Source: Halovulum sp039190275 (GTDB taxonomy: Bacteria; Pseudomonadota; Alphaproteobacteria; Rhodobacterales; Rhodobacteraceae). Taken from it: 7,478 bases of DNA. Location: NCBI GenBank assembly GCA_039190275.1, contig JBCCYF010000171.1, positions 1 to 7,478 on the forward strand, read 5' to 3'. Shown here piece by piece: positions 1 to 6,662 of this stretch. Numbering within the stretch: position 1 is the first letter of the stretch; each line of letters begins with the position of its first letter. The notes beneath the pieces were generated by a model, which was not told where the DNA came from, did not search any database, and was given only the letters and a program-made list of their open reading frames with translations. The translations under genes and the position numbers were made by a program.

Positions 1-148
1 ACGAGAAAGGATCAAGCGGAAAACCATTGAAACCAGGCGATTGCTTAACCGCAAATCCGCCGCATAATCACCCCAACCAGATGAGCCGGATACTCCCTTA
101 GATCAGGCCGCGCTTTAGACCAATGTCTCGGGCGACGGACAATGTGCC

Positions 149-1180
149 ATGACGCCTATTCCCGGATCCAGACCAACCGTCACATTCCCGCCTTCGCCAG
201 CCGTCCGGGGGACTGAGCCTGATGTCCGGATCGGGTTCATCCTATCGCCGGACTTCACGCTTCTCCCTTTCGCAGGGTTCATCGATGCTGTGCGCCATGC
301 CGCCGACGAACGCGACCGCAGCCAGCAGGTCTATTGCCATTGGAGCGTCATTGCGCCGGACCGGCAGCCGGTCCGCTCTAGCTTCGGGGTCGAGGTCTTG
401 CCTTGGCGGTCGTTCGATGCGCCTTCGAACTACGACTATCTGGTCGTGGTCGGCGGGCTCCTATCCTCATTCGATCAGCATCACCCAGAGATCCTTAGCT
501 ATCTGCGCGACGCGGCGGTGGAGGGGGTTCGGCTGGTTGGGCTCTGCACCGGTAGTTTTGTCCTTGCGCAAGCAGGGCAGTTGGACGGTGTGCGATGCGC
601 TATACACGTAGACCATGTGGCAGACTTCAAGGATCGCTACCCGCGCGCAATTCCACAGCCAAACGCCATTTACACCTTCGATCAGGACCGGATTACCTGC
701 CCTGGTGGCACGGCGGCAATCGATGTCGCGGTCGAGATCCTGTCCCAGCGCTGTGGTGCAAGCCGAGGCACCAAGGGTCTTGCCGCTATGGTCGTCGATC
801 AGCACCGCAAAGCGCACCATGCAGGGCGCATGTCGTTCCAGGAGCTCGAGCATTGCGGCGATTCTCGTGTAGAGCAGGCGGTGCTCCTGATGCGCCAGGC
901 GCTGTGTGAGCCGATCTCGATCGACGAGATTGCCCGCAAACTGTCAATCAGTCGGCGCCAGTTGAACCGCGTCTTCAAAGAGAAATCCGGGCGATCTCCG
1001 CAAGAGGTGTGGCGTGACATGCGGTTGGAACACGCTCGTTGGCGGCTGTTGAACACCTCGAACAGTGTCACGCAGATTGCCCATGAATGTGGCTTCTCCG
1101 ACTGTGCGCACTTCGTGCGATGGTTCCAACGCAAGCATGGGCGGTCCCCGACCGCGTTCCGAAGAGAACGCGGAGGATGA
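149..1180 (+). CDS. GlxA/FtrA-type transcriptional regulator (DJ-1/PfpI-like domain + AraC HTH)
   Basis: 343-residue cytoplasmic DNA-binding regulator in two parts. Residues about 25-215 form a DJ-1/PfpI (class I glutamine amidotransferase-like) domain, starting at the strand VRIGFILSPDF. The nucleophile-elbow motif GLCTGSFVLAQAG places the conserved Cys at residue 133, and HVDHVADFKDRYP follows where relatives have their conserved His. Residues about 247-343 form the double AraC helix-turn-helix: first helix pair around ISIDEIARKLSISRRQLNRV, second around SVTQIAHECGFSDCAHFVRW, ending in the typical GRSPTAFRRER. Length matches the family (roughly 320-360). Known relatives (GlxA, FtrA, CdhR, GbdR, ArgR) often activate amino-acid, carnitine or betaine catabolism; in that group the amidotransferase fold senses ligand rather than acting as an enzyme. 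The start is the first ATG giving the usual short N-terminal tail, but no strong Shine-Dalgarno precedes it. The downstream binding protein is its likely target (inference); the ligand is unknown. Confidence 0.93.
   Translation: MTPIPGSRPTVTFPPSPAVRGTEPDVRIGFILSPDFTLLPFAGFIDAVRHAADERDRSQQVYCHWSVIAPDRQPVRSSFGVEVLPWRSFDAPSNYDYLVVVGGLLSSFDQHHPEILSYLRDAAVEGVRLVGLCTGSFVLAQAGQLDGVRCAIHVDHVADFKDRYPRAIPQPNAIYTFDQDRITCPGGTAAIDVAVEILSQRCGASRGTKGLAAMVVDQHRKAHHAGRMSFQELEHCGDSRVEQAVLLMRQALCEPISIDEIARKLSISRRQLNRVFKEKSGRSPQEVWRDMRLEHARWRLLNTSNSVTQIAHECGFSDCAHFVRWFQRKHGRSPTAFRRERGG
1152..1173 (+). other. Perfect 8-bp inverted repeat at the 3' end of the AraC-type regulator gene
   Basis: CCGCGTTC (1152-1159) and GAACGCGG (1166-1173) are perfect reverse complements around a six-base loop CGAAGA. 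The hairpin lies inside the last codons of the regulator, ending five bases before its TGA stop. No T-tract follows, so it is not a standard intrinsic terminator. It could slow transcription or protect the mRNA end, or it could be a by-product of arginine-rich coding sequence. Confidence 0.4.
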
Positions 1181-1301
1181 ATGCAAGACCTATTTGTTCA
1201 GCAAATTGGCGAATCCATGCAATCTGACCGACTGAGCCTCTCCTAGCCTCTGGTCCCATGCCGGCCGCGTTCATCGCCAACGAAACGGCCGAGCCGATGC
1301 C

Positions 1302-1306
1302 AGGAG
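1302..1306 (+). promoter_or_regulatory. Ribosome binding site of the substrate-binding protein gene
   Basis: AGGAG lies 4 bases before the ATG at 1311 and 7 bases before a second, adjacent ATG at 1314. Spacing favours the second ATG slightly, so the protein may start with one Met instead of two. The reading frame and product are otherwise unaffected. Confidence 0.75.
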
Positions 1307-1310
1307 AGAG

Positions 1311-2978
1311 ATGATGACCAGATTGTATCGTCATAACGGGGTCCAGGATCCCCTCGGTGCCACCGATTACGATAACCTTGCCGCCCAGGAACAGTTCGCC
1401 GTCCGACGTGCCTTGCAGCAAGGGGCGACCCGGCGCGAGGTGATGTCCTGGCTCATAGCCTCGGGCATTACGATCGCAGCTGCAGGATCCATCGTGGCCA
1501 GCGCGACGGATGCGGTGGCAGCGACGCCCAAGCGTGGCGGCCTCGTCAGGCTGGCGTCAAACCAGCACGGGCCTGCGGACACGCTCGACCCAATCCTGTT
1601 CACGCAGACGATCGATTATGGCCGCGGGCGCATGATCTATAACAATCTTGTCCGCTTTAACGAAGATCTGACGGTAGGTCCCGAGCTCGCCATCGGCTGG
1701 GAAGCAAATGCCGAGGCCACGGAGTGGACCTTCACGCAGCGCAAGGACGTAGAGTGGCATGATGGCTCGAAGTTCACTGCTGATGATGTAGTGTTCTCGA
1801 TGATGCGCCATATCGGGGACGGCTCGGCATCGAAAGCCAAGGTCCTGGTGGCGTCGGTCGAAGAATGGGTCAAAGTCGATAGCCACACGGTGAAGGCCAA
1901 GTTGAACGCGGCCGACGCCGAACTGCCTATCGTCCTGGGCACCTTCCACTTCCGCATCGTGAAGGATGGCACCACGGATTTCTCGACGGGGATCGGGACG
2001 GGCCCTTACAAGCTGACTGAGTTCACGCCCGGCGTGCGCTCGATCCATGATCGTAACGACAACTATTGGAACAGTGCAGATGGCGGACCGTATGTAGACC
2101 GCTACGAGTTCTTCGCCATCACGGACGCGGTTGCCCGGGTAAACGCTCTGCTGTCCGGCGACATCCACGGGATGACCTCGCTCGACCCAAAGTCCTATGA
2201 GCAGGTGCAAGGCGCCGATGGGGTCGAGATGTTGGCTGTCTCCTCTGGCCGCTATCCGACAATCGCGTGCATGCTGGATCGCGCACCTGGGAACAATCCG
2301 GACTTCGTCATGGGCTTGAAGCATCTCCAACGCCGCGACCGAATCCTCAAAGTCATCCAGAAGGACGTGGGCTCGGTCGGTAACGATCAACCGATTGGCC
2401 CTGCCTACGGTGCGGGCTGGTGCAAAGAAGCGAATGATCCCCCGCGAGCTTACGACCCGGACAAGGCCAAGTATCATCTGCAGAAATCGGGACTGTCAGG
2501 GGCGGAGCTGTACTCGGCTGAAGTGGGACCTGGTCTGACCGACATGTGCCTGATGCTGCAGCGCGAATGCGCGAAGGTTGGCTTCGATCTGCAGATCAAG
2601 AAGGTGCCCAACGATGGATACTGGGGCGCAGTCTGGATGAAGCAGCCCCTGCATGTGTCCAACTGGAACATGCGGCCCTCCGCCAACATCATGATGACGC
2701 TGGCATACAAGTCGGACGCGCCCTGGAACGAGACCATGTGGAAGTCTGAACGCTTCGACCAGTTGCTGGCCATGGGCCGAGCCGAGTTGGATCCCGCCAA
2801 GCGCTATGAGATCAACTGCGAGGCTCAGACGCTGTGTTCTAACGAATCCGGTTCACTGGTTGCCACGCACTCCGCCTATGTCGATGGGATCTCCAGCAAG
2901 CTGAAGGGCTTCCGTCGCGTGCCTGTCGAATCCTTCGGCGGCATGGAGTTCCCCGAATACGTGTGGCTGGACGCCTGA
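1311..2978 (+). CDS. ABC transporter substrate-binding protein, family 5 (peptide/nickel/opine type), Tat leader
   Basis: 555-residue periplasmic binding protein of the SBP_bac_5 (DppA/OppA-like) family, which captures peptides, opines, amino-acid derivatives or other solutes for an ABC importer. Export signal: a long N-region, twin Arg at residues 41-42 in GATRREVMSW, a hydrophobic stretch at about 48-65, and a likely AxA-type cleavage after residue 70 (DAVA), consistent with Tat export. The mature part opens with GGLVRLASNQ and has the family hallmark around residues 140-165: WTFTQRKDVEWHDG (Trp149) then FTADDVVFSM. The motif GTGPYKLTEF and the C-terminal PEYVWLD segment are also family-like. 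Length is normal and the frame intact. It lies 130 bases after the AraC-type regulator. Unusually, no permease or ATPase gene follows; the next gene is a broken lyase. Such binding proteins are normally first in a five-gene operon, so this one is orphaned or borrows another transporter (inference). Substrate not predictable. Confidence 0.93.
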   Translation: MMTRLYRHNGVQDPLGATDYDNLAAQEQFAVRRALQQGATRREVMSWLIASGITIAAAGSIVASATDAVAATPKRGGLVRLASNQHGPADTLDPILFTQTIDYGRGRMIYNNLVRFNEDLTVGPELAIGWEANAEATEWTFTQRKDVEWHDGSKFTADDVVFSMMRHIGDGSASKAKVLVASVEEWVKVDSHTVKAKLNAADAELPIVLGTFHFRIVKDGTTDFSTGIGTGPYKLTEFTPGVRSIHDRNDNYWNSADGGPYVDRYEFFAITDAVARVNALLSGDIHGMTSLDPKSYEQVQGADGVEMLAVSSGRYPTIACMLDRAPGNNPDFVMGLKHLQRRDRILKVIQKDVGSVGNDQPIGPAYGAGWCKEANDPPRAYDPDKAKYHLQKSGLSGAELYSAEVGPGLTDMCLMLQRECAKVGFDLQIKKVPNDGYWGAVWMKQPLHVSNWNMRPSANIMMTLAYKSDAPWNETMWKSERFDQLLAMGRAELDPAKRYEINCEAQTLCSNESGSLVATHSAYVDGISSKLKGFRRVPVESFGGMEFPEYVWLDA

Positions 2979-2997
2979 CCGTCCCAGATCTGACCGA

Positions 2998-3021
2998 TCC
3001 GGACCGTTCATACGGTCCGGA
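2998..3021 (+). terminator. Strong hairpin between the binding-protein gene and the lyase pseudogene
   Basis: CCGGACCGT (2999-3007) pairs perfectly with ACGGTCCGG (3012-3020) around the tetraloop TCAT; one more T-A pair closes the base, giving 10 bp. It starts 20 bases after the TGA of the binding-protein gene. There is no run of T after the stem, so it is a weak terminator by standard rules. It may instead be an mRNA-stabilising 3' end or an attenuating stem before the next gene. Confidence 0.6.
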
Positions 3022-3043
3022 CTATCCCTCGCCGATACCCGCT

Positions 3044-3047
3044 GGAG
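3044..3047 (+). promoter_or_regulatory. Ribosome binding site of the lyase pseudogene
   Basis: GGAG sits six bases before the ATG at 3054, a normal spacing. The initiation signals of the decayed lyase therefore remain intact, so a truncated 83-residue peptide could still be made up to the first premature stop at 3303. Confidence 0.6.
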
Positions 3048-3053
3048 ATTCTT

Positions 3054-4441
3054 ATGGCTCGGATTGAAACCGATGTCTTTGGGGCACGCGTACTACCTGA
3101 CGACACATTCTACGGAATCGCAACATCGCGCGCTGCCGGCAACTTCGACATATCGGAGCAGAAGCTTGCGGACGCACCTGCCCTGATCCGAGCGCTTGCC
3201 CGCATCAAAAGCGCGGCGGCTTTAGCGAATGCTGAGATCGGAGTGCTCGAGCCTGCCAAGACCCACGCCATCACTCAGGCCTGCGACGAGATCGTGGACG
3301 GGTAACACCACGCTCACTCTATGGTAGATCTGCTTGAGGGGTCTGGCGGGACCTCCACCAATTTGAATGCCAATGAGGTGATCGCAAACAGGGCTTCTCA
3401 GATCCTCGGCGACACGCCAGGTAATTACTCCGTCCTGCACCAAACGATCATGTGAATGCAGGGCAGTCGACGAACGATGTTGTGCCAACGGCGATCAAGC
3501 TGGCAGTCCTCGAAAACTCGCCCGCGCTCTTCGAAGCGCTGGGCGCGCTGGCCGTCGCTTTTGCAGACCGTGCCCGCGCCTTCGCTGGGGTCCTGAAGGT
3601 CGGGCGAACTTGTATGCAGGCCGCACAGCCCATGACATTGGGTCAGAAGTTCGGGGGCTACGCGGCGGGCATCGCACGGGCGCGTGACAAATGTCGGGCT
3701 GTTGTCGAGGACCTCATGACCCTGCCGCTAGGCGGGACCGTGATCGGCATAGCGCTGGGCGCTCAGCCCGGGTTTCGTGAGGCGGTGTTTCGGCATCTGA
3801 CAGCCGATCTCAACATGGCGCTGTGCCCACCCGCCGACAGTTTCGGTGCCATGCAGAATGCGGACGGGTTTGCCCGTGTCTCAGCGGAGTACAAGATCGC
3901 CGCAGAGCTTATCGGTAAGATCAGCATGGGTCTCACGCTTCGCTCATTTGGTGCGAAGTCCGGGATTGGCGAAATCCGTCTGCCAGCGGTGCAAGCGGGC
4001 TCATCCATCATGCCCGGCAAAGTCAACCCGGTCATGCCGATGACGATGATGCAGATCGCATGAGCGGCGCACGGGAAAGATGCGTCTGTGGCCCTGGCCT
4101 GCACGATTGGTCACCTCGAAATCAACGCCTTCGAGCCGCTTATCGCCACGCGGATACTCGATACGATTGGCTTGCTGATACGCGGCCGTCGGCTGTTCGC
4201 CGAGCGTTGCGCCTTAGGTATCGAAGTGAACGAGTTTGTTGCGATGGACAACCTGATGGGATCATCGGCCCTGGCAACAGTCCTTGTGCCCAAGCTTGGT
4301 TTTGAGGAAGTCGCGCGAATTACGGATAGCGCTAACGCCGATGGAAGACGCTTCACCGACACTGTGATCGAACTCGGCCTAATCAGCGAGCCAGAGTTGA
4401 AACTTGCTTTAGGGCGAGCGGTATGCCCGCAAGCTTGCTAA
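3054..4441 (+). pseudogene. Degraded aspartase/fumarase-superfamily lyase (aspartate ammonia-lyase-like)
   Basis: Intact relatives release ammonia from aspartate to give fumarate, or do a similar elimination, as cytoplasmic homotetramers. Homology runs the full length: N-terminal FGARVLPDDTFYGIATSRA, then GTSTNLNANEVIANRA, NDHVNAGQSTNDVVPTA, VGRTCMQAAQPMTLGQ, the superfamily signature GSSIMPGKVNP, and IGHLEINAFEPLIA. Three lesions are visible. (1) In-frame TAA at 3303-3305 after ACDEIVDG; homology continues in the same frame from 3306. (2) A one-base loss near 3440-3444: 'gcaccaaac' should read 'gcacccaaac', restoring H-P-N-D-H-V-N; the frame shifts here. (3) In-frame TGA at 4061-4063 after MMQIA, with homology resuming directly (GKDASVALAC). 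Reconstructed length is about 463 codons, normal for the family. The conserved Glu usually found soon after KVNP is Met here (MPM). The C-terminal end is uncertain: the last residues in frame (VCPQAC) look unlike the family. Sequencing error is possible, but three separate lesions in one gene beside intact neighbours favours real decay. Confidence 0.92.
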
Positions 4442-4765
4442 AAGTGTGGCGCCAAGGGTCGACTGATCTGAAACAACCATCGCGATGCAGCCGTTGCGTT
4501 GCGCTCGGCCCCGAAGCTTGTCCGCGATGTGTCTCGCCGTCTGGCAGCCAACAAACGACCGGATCTGGCGCACTCTGGCTTGCAATAGCGAAGCAGACCT
4601 CTGCCTGAACCTAAGGTATGAGCGCTCGGTCCATTCCGGACATCGGTCGCTGCATTTGCGAACGTGAGCAAGCGTCCAAAACCCTACCTGGACACGGCAT
4701 TCATTACGCCGCCGCAAACCAGCAGCGTCGAAACGAGCGCACACGAGATCGGATGATCTCAACAA
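4442..4765. other. Stretch without a recognisable gene between the lyase pseudogene and iclR-type gene
   Basis: About 320 bases lie between the 3' end of the lyase remnant and the stop codon of the convergent IclR-type gene. Short open frames on both strands translate to Cys/Arg/Ser-rich, low-plausibility peptides without family features, so I call none. I see no tRNA, no clear hairpin terminator and no repeat array. Reading 4422-4466 in the frame one base out from the lyase gives YARKLAKSVAPRVD and a stop, which could be the displaced original lyase C-terminus. The rest may be decayed coding DNA or ordinary intergenic sequence. Confidence 0.5.
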
Positions 4766-5464
4766 TCACAAAGAGTCGCGCAAGTCGTTCGCAGCCTGCT
4801 TCAGGGGTTCGATCAGTCTTTTGGTATCGAACCGGGTCTCGGGGCCAACCAGGGAGAGCGATGCGACGCAGTTCTGGCCGCCATCGAAAACCGGTACTGC
4901 GACCACCCCAATCCCAGGGAGCGTGCTGCCGCCACCGCCGAGGGCAAATCCGCCTTGGCGGATTTTCGTGAGCATGTTTTCTGGCAACGATCCTTCCAAC
5001 CCAGCAGTCGCAGCCTCGGATCCGAAGGCCAGCCAGATCTTGCCGGACGCGCTGTCCTGAACCGAGAGTTCCGCACCAATTCGCAGGTCTGCACGCAATA
5101 TGCCGCGCGATTCCACGCGTTGGGCGATGACCAACTTGCCGGCTTCTAAAACAACCAACGAGCTTGTCTCTCCGGTTTCCGCCGTCAGTTTTTCAAGTAC
5201 CGGCAGCGCACGATCACCAAGACCGGCCTGACCCAAAGCCGCATAGCCGATGCGGCATGCTTTGAGCGAAAGCCGGTAGGTATCTTGGGGTAGGCGTTCC
5301 ACCCACCCGGCCTCGCATAGTGTCAGCAGCCGCTGGTACGTGGTTGCCCGGCTTTCTCCGGTCTTGCGTGCGATGTCAGCGAGCCGGTCCGCATGAGACG
5401 CCTCTGCCAATACGTCGATCAGGTCGAAGCACTTCAAGGCGGTGCTGAGTGGGCGAACAGTCAT
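4766..5464 (-). CDS. IclR-family transcriptional regulator
   Basis: 232-residue cytoplasmic regulator, slightly shorter than the usual 240-270. The N-terminal winged helix-turn-helix spans about residues 5-65: a first helix in LSTALKCFDLIDVLAE, the recognition region RLADIARKTGESRATTYQRL, and the wing WVERLPQDTYRLSL. Residues about 75-232 are the GAF-like IclR effector domain, with GDRALPVLEKLTAETGETSS, VLEAGKLVIAQRVES, the conserved SASGKIWLAF, and FALGGGGSTLPGIGVVAVPV followed by LSLVGPETRF. The start ATG (complement of 5462-5464) is preceded by a good Shine-Dalgarno (GAGGAAG, about 6 bases upstream). It diverges from the reductase/monooxygenase pair with 107 bases between start codons, the classic layout for an IclR regulator that controls its divergent catabolic operon and itself. 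Family members bind small organic acids or aromatic metabolites; the effector here is unknown. Confidence 0.95.
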   Translation of the reverse strand: MTVRPLSTALKCFDLIDVLAEASHADRLADIARKTGESRATTYQRLLTLCEAGWVERLPQDTYRLSLKACRIGYAALGQAGLGDRALPVLEKLTAETGETSSLVVLEAGKLVIAQRVESRGILRADLRIGAELSVQDSASGKIWLAFGSEAATAGLEGSLPENMLTKIRQGGFALGGGGSTLPGIGVVAVPVFDGGQNCVASLSLVGPETRFDTKRLIEPLKQAANDLRDSL

Positions 5465-5489
5465 TTGGCTTCCTCATGCAGTACTCTAA

Positions 5490-5518
5490 ATGAATACATT
5501 GACTTTATATGAAATACA
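5490..5518 (+). promoter_or_regulatory. Candidate IclR operator: near-direct repeat ATGAATACA / ATGAAATACA
   Basis: ATGAATACA (5490-5498) recurs as ATGAAATACA (5509-5518), one inserted base apart, with starts 19 bases apart. This is close to two helical turns, so both copies face the same side of the DNA. The pair covers the overlapping divergent promoters and the + strand -35 hexamer sits between the copies. Assignment as the operator of the adjacent IclR-type protein is inference from position. Confidence 0.4.
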
Positions 5519-5557
5519 AGACTAAGTGATACCCGCATCGGAATCGCCCAAAGAACG

Positions 5558-5563
5558 AGGGGG
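5558..5563 (+). promoter_or_regulatory. Ribosome binding site of the PRISE-type reductase gene
   Basis: AGGGGG lies eight bases before the ATG at 5572, supporting this start. The start also places the Rossmann glycine motif at residues 12-18, as expected at the N-terminus of this family. Confidence 0.65.
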
Positions 5564-5571
5564 CAACCAGG

Positions 5572-6636
5572 ATGGCATCAGCGAGACGCACGGCCCTTAT
5601 CGCAGGCGCGACAGGTGTTGTTGGCAGGAACCTGTTGAGCCACCTGCTTGAAGACGGAACCTGGGACATCATCGCGGTGTCCCGCCGCGCCCCGGACATC
5701 GAGGGGGCTTACGCGCACATCGCCATCGATTTGCTGGACGCCGCCGATTGCGCCGACAAGCTGGGGCGCGATCTGGGGGTGACGCATATTTTTTTCGCCG
5801 CATACGTGGAGAAACCGGACTGGGCACAGATGGTGGCGCCCAATCTCGCGATGCTGGTAAACCTGATCGAGGCGGTTGAACCGGCAAACGCCAACCTGCA
5901 GCACGTCAACTTGATGCACGGTACGAAATGGTACGGCAATCATCTGGGCCCGTTCAAAACACCGGCCGACGAAGATGACCCCCGTCACATGCCGCCGAAC
6001 TTCTACTATGATCAGCAGGATTTCATCGTTGCGCGGCAGGCTGGCAAGTCGTGGACCTGGTCCGCCACCCGCCCGCACGGCGTTTGCGGTTTTGCGATTG
6101 GCAACCCGATGAACCTGGTAATGGTGACCGCCGTCTATGCCACCGTCTCGAAGGCGTTGGGGCTGCCCTTGCGGCATCCGGGATCTCGGGCGAACGCCAG
6201 TGCGCTTTATCAGGTGACCGACACCAAGCATCTCTCGAAGGCGGTGACCTGGATGGCAACTGACCAGAATGCCGCGAACAATGCCTTCAACATTACCAAT
6301 GGCGATATCTTCCGCTGGGAGGACATGTGGCCCCACATCGCGGCGTATTTCGATATGGAGACGGCGCCGCCACAGAAGATCGATTTGCCCCTGATGATGG
6401 CCGACAAAGCAGAGATCTGGTCCGGTTTGGTCCGGGAACATGGACTGCAAGAAATCCCGTGGGAGCAATTGGTCGGCTGGAACTATGGGGCCTTCGTCTT
6501 CACTCCCGAGTTCGACATCATCTCTTCGATGACCAAAGCGCGCAAATTCGGGTTCCACGACATCGTGGACAGCAAGGAAATGTTCCTGAGCCAGTTTGAT
6601 GAACTGCGCGCGGCCAAGGTGATCCCGACGCTCTGA
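5572..6636 (+). CDS. PRISE-type atypical SDR reductase (progesterone 5-beta-reductase/iridoid synthase-like)
   Basis: 354-residue cytoplasmic NAD(P)H-dependent reductase of the atypical short-chain dehydrogenase group called PRISE, whose members reduce the C=C bond of enones such as delta-4-3-ketosteroids or 8-oxogeranial. The N-terminal Rossmann motif GATGVVG covers residues 12-18, SRR at 37-39 suits NADPH binding, and ID at 52-53 and FFAAYV at 74-79 line the cofactor. The family-specific active site is present: GTKWYGNHLGPF carries Lys119 and PNFYYDQQDF carries Tyr145, matching the Lys and Tyr of the plant enzymes (K147/Y179 in the Digitalis enzyme, from memory). The C-terminal half has RPHGVCGFAIGNPMN and the downstream FNITNGDIFRWEDMWP block, as in relatives. 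Length is typical (350-390). Divergent from the IclR-type gene and 26 bases upstream of the monooxygenase gene, so likely co-transcribed with it. The substrate is unknown; a bacterial terpenoid, steroid or cyclic enone is possible. Confidence 0.88.
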   Translation: MASARRTALIAGATGVVGRNLLSHLLEDGTWDIIAVSRRAPDIEGAYAHIAIDLLDAADCADKLGRDLGVTHIFFAAYVEKPDWAQMVAPNLAMLVNLIEAVEPANANLQHVNLMHGTKWYGNHLGPFKTPADEDDPRHMPPNFYYDQQDFIVARQAGKSWTWSATRPHGVCGFAIGNPMNLVMVTAVYATVSKALGLPLRHPGSRANASALYQVTDTKHLSKAVTWMATDQNAANNAFNITNGDIFRWEDMWPHIAAYFDMETAPPQKIDLPLMMADKAEIWSGLVREHGLQEIPWEQLVGWNYGAFVFTPEFDIISSMTKARKFGFHDIVDSKEMFLSQFDELRAAKVIPTL

Positions 6637-6651
6637 CCAAAGCAAACAAGC

Positions 6652-6657
6652 AGGAGG
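6652..6657 (+). promoter_or_regulatory. Ribosome binding site of the monooxygenase gene
   Basis: AGGAGG, a perfect Shine-Dalgarno core, lies five bases before the ATG at 6663. It decides the start of the long N-terminal extension, showing that this extra domain is translated as part of the monooxygenase. Confidence 0.85.
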
Positions 6658-6662
6658 AAGCA

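Larger units (their letters stand above)
5465..5571. promoter_or_regulatory. Divergent promoter/operator region between the IclR-type and reductase genes
   Basis: This 107-base gap has an AT-rich core at about 5485-5520, in contrast to its GC-rich surroundings. On the + strand TTGACT (5499-5504) is a near-consensus -35, but the -10 candidates 16-17 bases later (ACTAAG/CTAAGT) are weak, suggesting dependence on an activator. On the - strand TTGTAT (complement of 5514-5519) and TATTCA (complement of 5491-5496) are separated by exactly 17 bases, a plausible promoter for the IclR-type gene. The two promoters overlap, so one bound regulator could affect both. Confidence 0.55.

Noticed and set aside
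1..148. Left edge before the first gene
   Set aside because: No credible coding frame, repeat or promoter stands out; too short to assign as the end of a neighbouring gene.
1192..1206. Small inverted repeat ATTTG-TTCAG-CAAAT after the AraC-type gene
   Set aside because: Only five base pairs, AT-rich and without a T-tract; expected by chance.
1557..2477. 306-residue open frame on the - strand
   Set aside because: Lies wholly opposite the well-supported substrate-binding protein gene; composition rich in Arg/Val/Ile/Asp with no family motif. A codon-bias shadow.
3452..4063. 203-residue open frame as an independent gene
   Set aside because: It begins inside the conserved NDHVNAGQSTND motif and ends at a stop inside the conserved region; it is the middle part of the lyase pseudogene.
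4409..4765. 118-residue open frame on the - strand in the gene-free stretch
   Set aside because: Cys/Arg-rich, no domain, no good ribosome binding site, and it overlaps the lyase remnant; not credible as a gene.
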